NCBI RefSeq assembly: GCF_000969885.1
Contig: NZ_CP009501.1
Coordinates: 2,983,877-3,047,876 of the forward strand
Direction: 5' to 3'
Source of the DNA: Methanosarcina thermophila TM-1
GTDB taxonomy: Archaea > Halobacteriota > Methanosarcinia > Methanosarcinales > Methanosarcinaceae
Length of the DNA stretch: 64,000 bases
The position numbers were made by a program, and so were the translations under genes. The notes under the pieces were generated by a model. It was not told where the DNA came from. It saw only the letters and a list, made by a program, of their open reading frames with translations, and did no database searches. Shown here one piece after another: positions 1 to 9,358 of this stretch (position 1 is its first letter; every line of letters begins with the position of its first letter).

Positions 1-7
1 TTATTAA

Positions 8-142
8 TCAGATTTTTTTAATATCCAGCTGGCTCCAGCCGTGCACCTGCGCAGGATAGAGATAACCGAAAATGCTATTCCGATCCCCCTGAACTGATAT
101 CAATGTTTTAACTTCTGACCATCGGAAACCTGTTTTTGAATC
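8..142 (-). pseudogene. Protein-like coding tail without a start codon
   Basis: Reading the minus strand from 142 down to a TGA at 8-10 gives 44 codons with protein-like composition (for example SVQGDRNSIFGYLYPAQ, then HGWSQLDIKKI). The frame is closed upstream by a TAA at 143-145. There is no ATG or GTG in it, only an internal TTG. It may be the remnant of a gene whose 5' part is lost or shifted into another frame. I do not recognise the family. The rest of 143-287 is AT-rich and serves as the upstream region of mre11. Confidence 0.25.
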
Positions 143-287
143 TTATGTCAGATTTATGTCAATTCACCTCTTTTCCAGCGTGAAAGTTGCTAACTTCCTT
201 ATTTAGTTAGAATCTGCTTTCTGTCTAAATGAGTTAATTACTAATATAGAAAGCCTTATAGGGTAAAAATTAGAGACTGATGGAAGC

Positions 288-2045
288 ATGGCCAGGGAAA
301 TAAGGATACTCCATACTGCTGACACGCATCTGGGATACAGGCAGTACCACAGTGAGAACCGGAGAAAGGATTTTTTTGCAGCTTTCGAGCTTGTCGTAAA
401 CGATGCGGTTGAGATGCAGGTCGATGCCGTAGTGCATGCGGGAGACCTTTTTGATTCGAGGAACCCGACCCTTGAAGATCTCCTTGAGACAATGAATATC
501 CTGGCACGGCTCAAGGAGGCTGGCATACCTTTTCTCGGGATTGTCGGGAACCATGAGAGCAAGCAGAATATCCAGTGGCTTGACCTTTTCGAGGAAATGG
601 GGCTTGCGGTAAGGCTTGGGAAAAAACCATTTATGGTAGGCAATGCAGCTATTTACGGGATTGATAGCGTCCCGAAATCAAAAATTCCCATATTCGATTA
701 CTCAGGCTTTGAGGCGCCGGATTCCAGCCTTTCTACCTTATCTAATCCTTCTACTCCAGAAGAAAACTTCTGGAAACTGCTTGTAATGCACCAGATCGTG
801 AATCCTTTTCCATATGCGGAGTGGGACTGTGATGAGGTGCTTGAAAACCTGCCTTTCAAGGTTGATGCAATTCTTCTTGGCGATTACCATGAACATGCAA
901 TAATTAAAAACAAAACAGGCGAGACATGGATCACTTACTCCGGAAGCACGGAGCGGAATGCAGTTTCCGAAAAGGAAGCCCGTTCCTATAATATCATCAC
1001 GCTTTCCGAAAAAGGACTTGAGATCAGCAGGCGCACGATCCCGACCAGGAATTTTCTTTCCATCCAGGTAGAGTTAAATGGGGAAGATAATCCATATGAG
1101 CAGATTTTCTCTAAAGTAAACGAGCATTTAGAAGAAATTCCGGGTTCCGTGGTCTTTCTGGAAATTATCGGGGATTCTGGTCCAGTCCTGTCACAGAGCG
1201 AGCTTGAGGAATACCTGATTAATAAAAAGGCTATTGTGGCAAACGTTAAAGACTGGAGAACAAAAGAATCCTTCCCTGAGGAAGCCCTAAAGATCACCTT
1301 CTCCGATCCTGATCATGCAGTTGCAAGTGAAATCAGAAAAATGAGCTTAAACGACGGTGGGCTGATTATTAACGAAGTTGTCCGGAGCCCGGATATCTCA
1401 AAGTCAAGAGTGGACGAAGAAACCGAAAGCCGGCTTTCGAAGCTCATTGAGGCTAAAGCTGAGGAATTCAAAAGCCCTGATTTTAGAATAGAAGTGCCTG
1501 CCAGCCCTATTTCCCCTGCCAGTTCAACATCCGATTCTGGATTTTCGGGACTTGAAGAATTAAAACCCAGCGGAGAGAGCGAACCGGATAAAAATTTTAG
1601 ATCAGCTATGGAAATTGGTTTTGCTGGGAAAGCTGAATTCTCAGGAGAGACTGGACTTTCAGGGAAAACCAGGCCTATAGAGGTAATTGCCGGAAAGCTT
1701 GAAATTACTGAACTATCAGGCGTCCTCAGGACTTCAGACCTAGATGAGAAAACTAAAATGAAATCTGTAAGTCAGCCTGTAAGTCAACTTCATGAAACTA
1801 AACTTGCAAGCAAACCTGAAAGTGAACTTCCTGATAACGAGCCTGGGAAAGAGGCTCAAAAGCCGTCTGAGTTCGCGGTTAATAGCAAATCTCAAGAGGA
1901 GACATCAGGCAAATCCGAGAAGCTGACTGAAGAAAAACCTGCAAGGGCTACGGGATTAACCAGAAAAGCGGGAAAGGCAGGGCAGAAAAAAGGAAAAAGC
2001 AAGTCTGCCGTACCACGACAGTATAACCTTGGTGATTACCTTTGA
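288..2045 (+). CDS. mre11: DNA double-strand break repair nuclease Mre11
   Basis: This is the nuclease subunit of the Mre11-Rad50 complex that processes DNA double-strand breaks. The N-terminal calcineurin-like phosphoesterase domain shows the metal-binding series in order: LHTADTHLG (D12, H14), HAGDLFD, GNHES, LLVMHQI and LGDYHEH. The domain and capping region occupy about residues 1-390. The remaining ~195 residues are a Ser/Glu/Lys-rich, low-complexity tail ending in PRQYNLGDYL, a terminal motif probably used to contact Rad50; that last point is inference. At 585 aa the protein is longer than many archaeal Mre11 proteins because of this tail. The stop overlaps the rad50 start by 4 nt, so the two are translationally coupled. 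Confidence 0.95.
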   Translation: MAREIRILHTADTHLGYRQYHSENRRKDFFAAFELVVNDAVEMQVDAVVHAGDLFDSRNPTLEDLLETMNILARLKEAGIPFLGIVGNHESKQNIQWLDLFEEMGLAVRLGKKPFMVGNAAIYGIDSVPKSKIPIFDYSGFEAPDSSLSTLSNPSTPEENFWKLLVMHQIVNPFPYAEWDCDEVLENLPFKVDAILLGDYHEHAIIKNKTGETWITYSGSTERNAVSEKEARSYNIITLSEKGLEISRRTIPTRNFLSIQVELNGEDNPYEQIFSKVNEHLEEIPGSVVFLEIIGDSGPVLSQSELEEYLINKKAIVANVKDWRTKESFPEEALKITFSDPDHAVASEIRKMSLNDGGLIINEVVRSPDISKSRVDEETESRLSKLIEAKAEEFKSPDFRIEVPASPISPASSTSDSGFSGLEELKPSGESEPDKNFRSAMEIGFAGKAEFSGETGLSGKTRPIEVIAGKLEITELSGVLRTSDLDEKTKMKSVSQPVSQLHETKLASKPESELPDNEPGKEAQKPSEFAVNSKSQEETSGKSEKLTEEKPARATGLTRKAGKAGQKKGKSKSAVPRQYNLGDYL

Positions 2046-5000
2046 AGCTCAAAAACCTGTATATCGAAAACATCCGGAGTTATAAGAAACTGAATTTTAC
2101 ATTTGAAGACGGAGTTACAGTCATTTCCGGAGTTAATGGGAGCGGGAAGTCCAGCCTGCTTGAAGCCTGTTTTATGGGACTTTTTGGGAGCAAAATTCTT
2201 TCAAAGGATTTCGTGCTTGCAGATGTAATCTTTAAAGGGGCTGAAAATGCGAAAATAAGCCTGGGTTTTGAGCATTTAGGGCAGGATTATCTTATCGAAC
2301 AGGCTTTCAGGTATTCGCCTAAGAGTGAAAATGCTTCGAGCTCAAAATGCGTACTCTATGCCAACGGAGAATGTATTGTCGATCAGGCTACACGGACTTA
2401 CGAAGAGGTCTGTTCCCTTTTAAATATGGATGAAGAGGCATACAGGAACTGTGCTTACATCCGGCAGGGCGAAATTGATGTACTCATTAATGCAAAGCCA
2501 AAAGACAGGCAGCGTATGATTGATGACCTTTTACAGCTTGGAAAACTTGAAGAGTACAGGGAAAGAGCAGGGAGTGCAAAAACAGCTGTCAGAAGGCTTC
2601 AAAGGGATGTAGGTAACAACCTTTCAGCCATAAAAGCCGAAATCGAGAAAATTGAAAGTACAGAACCGCATGCAGTGCTGAGGGGGCTCAAGCAGAAGAT
2701 AAAGGAATGCGATGCAGCATTAGAAAAATGTAATAAGGATAAAGAGGTTGCAGCAGCCCAAAAAGAAAAACTCGATATGATGGCTGCAGAGTACAGGGAG
2801 CGACTTCAAGAAATAAACACTCTGAAACAGGCTCTACTTAAATCCCAGGAGGGTAAAGCTAGCTGCATCAGAGAAAGAGAAACCCTCTCAGGAGAAGCCC
2901 GTGAGCAAAGGCAGGTTTTGCTCGAACTGGGAAGGGAAAATAATTCTATCCGGGAGGAATGCGGCTTTGGAGACCTTGATATTGAGACACTGAGCTTGCA
3001 ACAGGAAAAAGAAGAGTTCCTTGCCAGGGAAAAGATGAATGGAATCTCAAAAGAACTAGCTCTCCTTCTAAGGGAAGAGGAAGTCCACACTCAGGCTTTA
3101 AGTGACCTTGAGAAAGAGAAGGTTGAGGTTGAACAGATTTTTGTGCAGTGCAGGGCTGATATAGAAGCTGCAAATGAGGAAATCGAAAGAAACAGGAAGA
3201 GTATCCTGAAAATCGAGGAAGAAAATGAAAGACTTAAGGAAACTGCGAAAGATACTATAAATTTCTCCGAAACCTATGAGATTTCCTTATTTATAAAGGA
3301 ACTGGAAGAAAAAGAAAACTTATTGCGTGAAAGGAGAAACGAAGCCTCTACAAAGCTTGCTCTTGCCTTCAAAGAAAAAGAAACTGGAGATATAAATCTT
3401 CTCACGCTCGATAAGGAACTTCAAAATCTCAAAGCTGCAGTTCGTAGGGGCAAAACCGAAATTGAGATCCTTGAAGAAAGGCTCCGGGAGAATGCAAGGG
3501 CAGTTCAGGAAGTCCAGGAACAGAAGTCTGAAGCTTCCACAGGGTTAAAGGGGCTTGGGTTCACCGAAGAACAGCTAGAGGATCTGGAATATCTGAGTGA
3601 ACTGCTTCTGGAGAGTAAAAACAGGCTGCATGGGCGGGAAAAAGAGCTAGAGGCGACCATCAGGGAGCTTGATAAGGTACTCCGTAAAAACCAGCAATTG
3701 CTTGCCGAAGGAAAATGTCCAACCTGTGGGCAGGAGCTTAAAGGCTCAGAGATTGCCTGCATGACAGAGGAATCTGAACAGAAGAAAGAAAAGCTTACAG
3801 CAGAACTTCTTGATATAAAGCTCCAGCAGGCTGAGATTGAGAAAAAGCTCAACCGATTAAAGGATGCAAAAAAACTGGAGAAAATAATCTCGGATTATGA
3901 TCTGGAAATCGAAAAACTCAGGAATAAGGCAAAAGAGCTTCAAGAAAGGATAACGATCCACAAAACCCGGACTGAAGAAGATTCTCTTAAACTTGAGGGA
4001 CTTATCAGGCAAAAGCAGGAACTTGAAACTAAAATGGGTCAGCTCCTACCCGATATAAAAGCCCTTCAGGGCTGGGAGGAGGCAGCCAGGAAAGCCCACA
4101 GTGAGAGTGAAAAAACGCTTCGAGAGGCAAGAGCCTTTGAGAAAAAGCTTGCTGAAAACGCGTCAGAGATTGATGCCCTGAATGGAAAAATAAGGACATC
4201 TCTTGCACTGATTGAAAACTACGGACAAAGGCTAGGAGAGCTCAATGAAAAATTGATAAGCCTTGCCGAACGTGAGAATCTGGAAAAGGAGAAACTCAAG
4301 GCTCTGGGAGTTGAGCTTGAGGCATTGAGGACGAAAGAAGACCTGGCAAAAAAAGCCCATCAGAAAAGTGAGAATCTCCTCCAGCAAGTAAAAAAGCTCA
4401 GAGCGAATCTGCTCCGCATGGATGTCATAAAGCACAAAATTTCCGAGCTCGAAGCTTCCATAAAGAACCTGACGGAAAAGATCGATTTCTTTGACCAGGA
4501 GATCTTTGAGAGAAGCGAGCGGGTGAAACAGCTTGAGAGAAAGCTACAGGGATACAGGTTTGAAGATCTCCAGAATAAACGTGCCCAGCTTGAAGCATAT
4601 CAGGCAAACATTTCCGAGAAAATCCGACAAATTACGGCTTCAAAAGATGCATTTTTAAAGGACGCCGGTATGGTCGAGAACAGCTTAAAACGCCGCAATG
4701 AGCTGAAAGAAGAACTCAGGGCTCTTGAAAACAGACAGCTATATCTTGAAGCCGTGTACAGTAATGCTGAGGATCTTGAGAACATGTATATGCGTGTTCG
4801 GGCTGATATGCGGGCAAGAAACATAGAGGCCCTTTCTACCCTGCTGAATGAAATGTTTAGCTTCATGTACACGAACAATGCATATTCCCATATAGAACTT
4901 GACTCGGAGTATAACCTTACGGTTTACAGAAAAGACGGTACGCCTCTTCAGCCCAAACTCCTCAGCGGGGGAGAACGTGCCATTTTTAATCTTGCCCTGC

Positions 5001-5266
5001 GCTGTGCTATCTACAGACTTCTTGCTCTCGGTTTTGGCGGTGACAGGGCAGATGGGCTTCCGCCAATGATTCTAGACGAGCCCACGGTTTTCCTGGACCG
5101 CGGACATATAAACCAGCTTTTGAAACTCATAGACCTGATGCGCAGCATAGGGGTAGGTCAGATTATTGTAGTCTCTCATGATGAAACCCTGATAGATTCC
5201 GCAGACCACGTCTTCCTGGTAGAAAAAGACCCTCTTACCAATATGTCGTCTATTGTAAAAATCTAA
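2042..5266 (+). CDS. rad50: DNA double-strand break repair ATPase Rad50
   Basis: This is the SMC-like ATPase partner of Mre11. A Walker A motif (GVNGSGKSS, residues 30-38) is followed by a very long Glu/Lys/Leu-rich coiled coil, interrupted at residues 559-562 by the zinc-hook CPTC. The coil then returns to the C-terminal head with the ABC signature LLSGGERA (near residue 975) and the Walker B motif MILDEPT. The length of 1074 aa fits a full-length Rad50. The start is TTG at 2042, inside the mre11 stop region (4-nt overlap), so expression should be coupled. Several minus-strand ORFs inside it are shadows of the coiled-coil codons. Confidence 0.96.
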   Translation: MKLKNLYIENIRSYKKLNFTFEDGVTVISGVNGSGKSSLLEACFMGLFGSKILSKDFVLADVIFKGAENAKISLGFEHLGQDYLIEQAFRYSPKSENASSSKCVLYANGECIVDQATRTYEEVCSLLNMDEEAYRNCAYIRQGEIDVLINAKPKDRQRMIDDLLQLGKLEEYRERAGSAKTAVRRLQRDVGNNLSAIKAEIEKIESTEPHAVLRGLKQKIKECDAALEKCNKDKEVAAAQKEKLDMMAAEYRERLQEINTLKQALLKSQEGKASCIRERETLSGEAREQRQVLLELGRENNSIREECGFGDLDIETLSLQQEKEEFLAREKMNGISKELALLLREEEVHTQALSDLEKEKVEVEQIFVQCRADIEAANEEIERNRKSILKIEEENERLKETAKDTINFSETYEISLFIKELEEKENLLRERRNEASTKLALAFKEKETGDINLLTLDKELQNLKAAVRRGKTEIEILEERLRENARAVQEVQEQKSEASTGLKGLGFTEEQLEDLEYLSELLLESKNRLHGREKELEATIRELDKVLRKNQQLLAEGKCPTCGQELKGSEIACMTEESEQKKEKLTAELLDIKLQQAEIEKKLNRLKDAKKLEKIISDYDLEIEKLRNKAKELQERITIHKTRTEEDSLKLEGLIRQKQELETKMGQLLPDIKALQGWEEAARKAHSESEKTLREARAFEKKLAENASEIDALNGKIRTSLALIENYGQRLGELNEKLISLAERENLEKEKLKALGVELEALRTKEDLAKKAHQKSENLLQQVKKLRANLLRMDVIKHKISELEASIKNLTEKIDFFDQEIFERSERVKQLERKLQGYRFEDLQNKRAQLEAYQANISEKIRQITASKDAFLKDAGMVENSLKRRNELKEELRALENRQLYLEAVYSNAEDLENMYMRVRADMRARNIEALSTLLNEMFSFMYTNNAYSHIELDSEYNLTVYRKDGTPLQPKLLSGGERAIFNLALRCAIYRLLALGFGGDRADGLPPMILDEPTVFLDRGHINQLLKLIDLMRSIGVGQIIVVSHDETLIDSADHVFLVEKDPLTNMSSIVKI

Positions 5267-5283
5267 ACTGTTGGGCTGAAACC

Positions 5284-5357
5284 CTTTTACGAAAAGGCTT
5301 GACCGAAACCATTGCGTTGCAGCTCTTTTACGAAAAGACTTGATCGAAACAGTTGCG
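5284..5357. repeat. Two-copy 33-bp imperfect direct repeat after rad50
   Basis: Copies lie at 5284-5316 and 5325-5357 (period 41). Each runs from CTTTTACGAAAAG to GTTGCG or ATTGCG with only a few mismatches. The core words (AAAAGGCTTGA, CGAAAC, GTTGCG) recur in the larger dispersed repeats at 6551-6660 and 61664-61775, so this is probably a partial member of the same intergenic family. It sits between the convergent rad50 and TPD genes. Confidence 0.7.
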
Positions 5358-5391
5358 CTGGTCGATCACGCTGACTGCGCATACCGGCTGT

Positions 5392-6180
5392 TTACCAGTA
5401 TACCAGATAATTAAAAAGCTCATCAATTTCTTCTTTATATTCCTCAAAAAAGCTGTAGTTCTTTACGAGGTAACCCTCTGCAGGGAGGTCTTCGAGATAC
5501 CCGTACCAGTAAACAACCATACCTTCCCCGAAGATTTCGGCATATTCTCTAAACTGCTTCTTCGAATAATGCTCGTGTTCGAAGTCATCCCCAAATAAGG
5601 CTTTGCTTTCAATCCAGTTGACCATGAGGTTGTCTATGCATACAGGGTCTGAAAGCACAAAATCTGGGGTCTTGCCTTCTCCTTTAGCCCGAATCTCTGC
5701 TTCGGTGCAATACGGAATTCCCCTATCATCGAGCCATTTCTGGATGAGTGCTTCTCCCATCTCGCCTTTTTTACACTGCATCTCATGAGCATGAGGGGAA
5801 AAGAAATGATCGGCTTCCAGGGCTCTTTTGACTTCCCTTCTAAGGCGACGATTTTCGATTAAATCTACATGTTTAAAAAACCGGTTTATATTTTTCTTGG
5901 AAATTTCACATTTTTTCATAATAAGCGAGGCCATGAGGGTCGGAGGAAAGCCTGTGTATTCTGCGAGATCAAGAATGGTACGTCCCTGTTTCCATTTTAA
6001 AAAAAGCTCATTTTCTCTGGAATAAATTTTCCTGTGTTTGAATCTCGTCTTTTTCACAACTTTCTGGTTGAGAATTGTTGCAATCACTCCAACAGGTTTA
6101 GAGTATTCTTCCGAAAGGCGGAAAACATCTTTAAAGTCATGCAGTGAATTGTATATTTCCTTATATGTCTGGCGGTCCAT
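5392..6180 (-). CDS. TPD-motif protein, CDIN1 (C15orf41)-like putative nuclease
   Basis: The 262-aa protein has an N-terminal helical, helix-turn-helix-like part; one segment (RTILDLAEYTGFPP) looks like a DNA-binding HTH. The C-terminal part resembles a PD-(D/E)xK nuclease. It begins with the conserved KGEMGEALIQKWLDDRGIPY and continues with the TPD motif (GKTPDFVLSDP), then WIESKALFGDD, which supplies the E-x-K residues, and FGEGMVVYWYGY. This layout is that of archaeal homologues of human CDIN1/C15orf41. The substrate is unknown. The gene is convergent with mre11-rad50, which is suggestive for DNA metabolism but is not proof. It is monocistronic as far as I can see. Confidence 0.8.
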   Translation of the reverse strand: MDRQTYKEIYNSLHDFKDVFRLSEEYSKPVGVIATILNQKVVKKTRFKHRKIYSRENELFLKWKQGRTILDLAEYTGFPPTLMASLIMKKCEISKKNINRFFKHVDLIENRRLRREVKRALEADHFFSPHAHEMQCKKGEMGEALIQKWLDDRGIPYCTEAEIRAKGEGKTPDFVLSDPVCIDNLMVNWIESKALFGDDFEHEHYSKKQFREYAEIFGEGMVVYWYGYLEDLPAEGYLVKNYSFFEEYKEEIDELFNYLVYW

Positions 6181-6550
6181 CCTGAATCATCAAATCTCTT
6201 TTTGTTTTTCCCGTGCAGGTAAAATTAAAATAAGCACATAAAAGATGAAAATCTTACGATATCAAAAGTCTCTCAGGCGCTCAGTTGATTTTCCTCATAT
6301 ATTCTTTCTATGCTCATAGTTTATAATCATAATCAATGCCTTAAAACCCTGAACAGTCGATGACTTGACAAAATAATGCCAACTTATTTCGTATGCCAGA
6401 ATGAAGAGGATAAGAAGATGTCTCTTCTTCGCGGGTAAATTCCTTTTTCCAGAATTTCTGCCTGTATGTCCGGGGTTATTTTTCCGGCTGGAGTATAGTT
6501 AACTAAACAAATCTTTTATAAGCTTTTTTACAACCTTTTTGCAAAAAAAA

Positions 6551-6660
6551 GCTTAACCGCAAACTTTTTCAGAAAAAGTTTGATCACAAGCCTTTTGAAA
6601 AAAGGCTTGAGCGAAAACCCCGAGCAAAGGCGTGGTCAAGCGACGCAACGGCTTCGGTTA
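6551..6660 (+). repeat. Dispersed ~110-bp intergenic repeat, copy 1
   Basis: The segment contains AAACTTTTTCAGAAAAAGTTT, a self-complementary stem, then CACAAGCCTTTTGAAAAAAGGCTTG, a second stem, then CGAGCAAAGGCGTGGTCAAGCGACGCAACGGCTT (each described by its key words). A nearly identical sequence in reverse orientation occurs at 61664-61775. It lies in the 634-bp gap between the TPD gene (minus, starts at 6180) and the end of the Cys-rich gene at 6815. The rest of that gap (6181-6550 and 6661-6814) holds only AT-rich sequence and a further CTTTTTTCAAAAGG word near 6780. Confidence 0.75.
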
Positions 6661-6814
6661 AACATTCTCATAAAAGGATTGCGGCGCAATCGCTAGTGAT
6701 AAACCGGTGCAAGGGTATCAGTGCGGAGGTTTTTGAAAAACCTTGCGTTGTCCCATTTGATAATGCTGGTTGAGTCAATCCTTTTTTCAAAAGGTTTATG
6801 GCTAGTGTTTTTGT

Positions 6815-7528
6815 TTAACTCCAGAAATCCTCCTCGTAAGTGTCAGGAAGGTCTATTTCTATCACTTTATCAAGCTTCTTACGTTTTTCCCTGTTCTCAG
6901 GGGGCTTTTTTGCTTCTTCTCTCCTTGGCAGGTAAGAGTTATCTTTTTTATCGGTATCAAAGGGTGTAAAGATTGTTGTGTGCTTATCCCTTGAGATGAC
7001 TTTTTCCGGGATTCTCGGTTTTTCCTGGATTCTTGGCTGTGTTCTTGCACAGATGATAGGGTTCTGTTCTGCCGGCTCTTCTCTCAATCTGGAGGATTCC
7101 AGCCTGGAGGTTTTTTCGATTTCACTGGCATTATATCTTTCTCTAAGTCTTTCATCGTGGGTTTTCTTGGATCCCTCAGGAATTTTTGTAATAATCTCTT
7201 GGAACTCCTGGCTCTGAGTAAGGCTTGCTTCTTTTCTCTCTGCAGGTCTTTTTGCAGGTTCCTCTGCAAGCCTTCTGGGGATCCAATCCCCTTTTTCAGA
7301 GACATTCTTTCTTCTTTTAGAAAGGGGCTGCCTTCCTAATTTGCGGAAAGTATCTTCAGCATAGGTATCCCTGTTGCGGTCTACTTTCCCGGATTTAATT
7401 TTACTTGTTGTGCCGTAACCTATAAGGCAGTTGGGTTCTCTCGTTCTCCATTCAAGACAGAAGAGATGGCACTCCCGCCCTTTACATGTCTGGGTTTCAT
7501 CAAGAGGGCAAACTTCTGGAAGGGTCAT
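6815..7528 (-). CDS. Uncharacterised protein, Cys-rich N-terminus and charged disordered tail
   Basis: I do not recognise a function. From the internal ATG at 7528 the protein is 237 aa. Its first ~45 residues hold five or six cysteines (CPLDETQTCKGREC, then HLFCLEW and PNCLIGYG), suggesting a metal-binding or disulfide-bearing module. The remaining ~190 residues are very rich in Arg, Lys, Glu and Pro and look disordered. A longer reading from 7615 would overlap the end of prs by 26 nt and add a 29-residue hydrophobic lead (FIIVNYFLYSAIV). I prefer the shorter start because the conserved-looking part begins there. It lies directly downstream of prs and may be co-transcribed with it. Confidence 0.6.
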   Translation of the reverse strand: MTLPEVCPLDETQTCKGRECHLFCLEWRTREPNCLIGYGTTSKIKSGKVDRNRDTYAEDTFRKLGRQPLSKRRKNVSEKGDWIPRRLAEEPAKRPAERKEASLTQSQEFQEIITKIPEGSKKTHDERLRERYNASEIEKTSRLESSRLREEPAEQNPIICARTQPRIQEKPRIPEKVISRDKHTTIFTPFDTDKKDNSYLPRREEAKKPPENREKRKKLDKVIEIDLPDTYEEDFWS

Positions 7529-7589
7529 ACTACTAACAATAGCAGAATATAAAAAATAGTTAACGATAATAAAAATTGAAGTATCTTTA

Positions 7590-8441
7590 TCAGAGCCCTT
7601 TGAGGGCGTCTGCAATCAGGGGGGCAACACTCAACCTGCTCTCGGCTCTCTCAAGGGTATCGGTTCCGATTATATCCTTTACTCCTGCATTGAAGAGCCT
7701 TAAAGCTGCATTCCTTGCAAGTACGGGATGTATGCAAGCAATATAAACATCTTCTGCTCCCTGATTTTTGAGCATTTTGATGGATTCTGCCATTGTTCCG
7801 CCTGTTGCAATCATATCATCTACAAGGACAACACGCCTGCCTGTGACATCGAGATTCTTTGTCTTGATTACAACCGTATCCCCGCTTAGCCTTGTTTTCT
7901 CAAGATGGTCATACTCAAAGCCCAGCCCTGAAGAGACATTCTTTATAAGTCCTTCGGCTCCGGAATCAGGAGCGAGCAGAAGAGGATTTTCCAGGCCAAG
8001 CCCTGCAATATACTCCCCTACCAGTTTAGCTGCATCAAGGTTTTCCGCAGGGCTGGGGAAGTGTTTAAGCACGCTTTTTTCATGGATATTTATGGTAAAA
8101 ATTCGGTCAGCGTTGATGCAGCGGGCGACTGCGCGAGCACTGATCGGCTCTCCGGGTTTGAATCTCTTATCCTGTCTGGCGTATCCCATGTAAGGAATTA
8201 CAACATTGAGTTCACTTGCGCCTTCACAGGCATCAATAAGCTGGAGCAGGGAAACAAGATCCGAGTCGGTGGGCGTGCTCTGGATAAGGGTCACGCGCTC
8301 GTTTTCGGTTTCTTCTGCGATTCGGAGGTAAAGTTCCCCATCAGGGAAGCGATTAAACTCGCAGAGCACAGGCTCTGTCCCTAAAGCTCGGGCAGTGCGG
8401 CTGGCTAGTAATTGTGATGCTGGTCCACCTATGATCTTCAA
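7590..8441 (-). CDS. prs: Ribose-phosphate pyrophosphokinase (PRPP synthetase)
   Basis: It makes 5-phosphoribosyl diphosphate from ribose 5-phosphate and ATP for nucleotide, histidine and cofactor synthesis. Family features: N-terminal FPDGELYLRI; YARQDKRFKPGEPISARAV, the ATP and catalytic flexible region (YARQD...R); INIHEKS; and the PRPP-binding loop VVLVDDMIATGGTM. At 283 aa it matches the short archaeal class. The start codon is TTG (8439-8441), supported by a GAGGT ribosome-binding site a few bases upstream; no ATG fits the N-terminus. The 420-bp gap upstream (8442-8862) is AT-rich. Confidence 0.95.
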   Translation of the reverse strand: MKIIGGPASQLLASRTARALGTEPVLCEFNRFPDGELYLRIAEETENERVTLIQSTPTDSDLVSLLQLIDACEGASELNVVIPYMGYARQDKRFKPGEPISARAVARCINADRIFTINIHEKSVLKHFPSPAENLDAAKLVGEYIAGLGLENPLLLAPDSGAEGLIKNVSSGLGFEYDHLEKTRLSGDTVVIKTKNLDVTGRRVVLVDDMIATGGTMAESIKMLKNQGAEDVYIACIHPVLARNAALRLFNAGVKDIIGTDTLERAESRLSVAPLIADALKGL

Positions 8442-8705
8442 GATAATACCTCAGTCTGCCGTCTTGATATATCCTATCCTTTAAAAAGCTTATTTTTTAT
8501 GGGCTTACCCTGGCATTTACAATTAAGTCTATAATTAAGGATTGTTCATAATAGCTCTTAAAAAATTAAGAATAACTGGTTGTAAGCTAAGGTCAAATAT
8601 ATCAACGCAATATTCTCAGCTATAATACTAATTATAATTATTATTGTAAAATTGTAAATTACTAGCAATCTAAGTTAAGAATTTGCCATTTAACTGTTTT
8701 TATAA

Positions 8706-8789
8706 GCGAATTTTGAAGAAGCAACAAAAGAATTTGGAATAGCTCTGGATCAGATTCGGGCTGTTGCAAATGCAATTATCAAAAATTGA
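8706..8789 (+). pseudogene. Short coding-like fragment between moaC and prs
   Basis: A plus-strand frame between TAA (8703-8705) and TGA (8787-8789) reads ANFEEATKEFGIALDQ followed by IRAVANAIIKN, 27 residues with no start codon. The composition looks like an amphipathic helical protein segment, not random AT-rich DNA. It may be a remnant. The rest of 8442-8862 is AT-rich, with no other signal I can support. Confidence 0.2.
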
Positions 8790-8862
8790 GAATTTTGACA
8801 GTAAGCCTGAAAATATCAGTATCAGTTGATTCATCTTCAGTAGGCTTAGCAGTTACAAAAGT

Positions 8863-9330
8863 TCACCCTTTAAGCTTTTCGAGCACCCGAATATTCTGTA
8901 TTGAAGTATTGGGGTAATTCCCACTTTCATCTTTTTCCGCCGATTTCACCATGTCCCATATAGTCAGCAAAGCTGCCGAAACCCCTGTAAGAGCTTCCAT
9001 CTCAACCCCTGTTTTCCCGACAGTCCTGACCTCAACTACAGCCGAAATTATTTCTTCCCCGATTTCAAAATCCACATCTATGGCTGTGATTGGAATCTGG
9101 TGGCACATTGGGATTATCTCTGGTGTCTTTTTAACCGCAAGCACAGCTGCAACTCGAGCAGTTGCAAGCACATTGCCCTTTTCCACCGTTCCGGTTTTTA
9201 TCTTCTCTATGGTTCCCCTGGAAAGCATAATTTCCCCAGCAGCTCGAGCCAGTCTTGGAATTTCGCGCTTTTCGCTAATGTCTACCATACGCGCTCTGCC
9301 GAATTCAATGTGAGTAAACTGCTTTTCCAC
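8863..9330 (-). CDS. moaC: Cyclic pyranopterin monophosphate synthase MoaC
   Basis: This enzyme of molybdopterin (tungstopterin) cofactor synthesis converts the MoaA product to cyclic pyranopterin monophosphate. Methanogens need the cofactor for formylmethanofuran dehydrogenase. Diagnostic segments are FTHIEFGRARMVDIS, the active-site IPMCHQIPIT, and VEVRTVGKTGVEMEALTGVS followed by LLTIWDMVKSAEKD. The 155 aa matches the family. The start is GTG at 9330; an ATG at 9288 is less likely because the conserved N-terminal FTHI would be lost. It lies 28 nt downstream of a 61-aa ORF, so the two probably share a transcript. Confidence 0.95.
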   Translation of the reverse strand: MEKQFTHIEFGRARMVDISEKREIPRLARAAGEIMLSRGTIEKIKTGTVEKGNVLATARVAAVLAVKKTPEIIPMCHQIPITAIDVDFEIGEEIISAVVEVRTVGKTGVEMEALTGVSAALLTIWDMVKSAEKDESGNYPNTSIQNIRVLEKLKG

Positions 9331-9358
9331 CTAATCACCGTGTTTTTATAATCCTGGA

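Noticed and set aside
2806-4878. Minus-strand ORFs inside rad50 (Ser/Phe/Leu-rich)
   Set aside because: They are antisense shadows of Glu/Lys/Leu codons of the coiled coil, with no start signals or family features.
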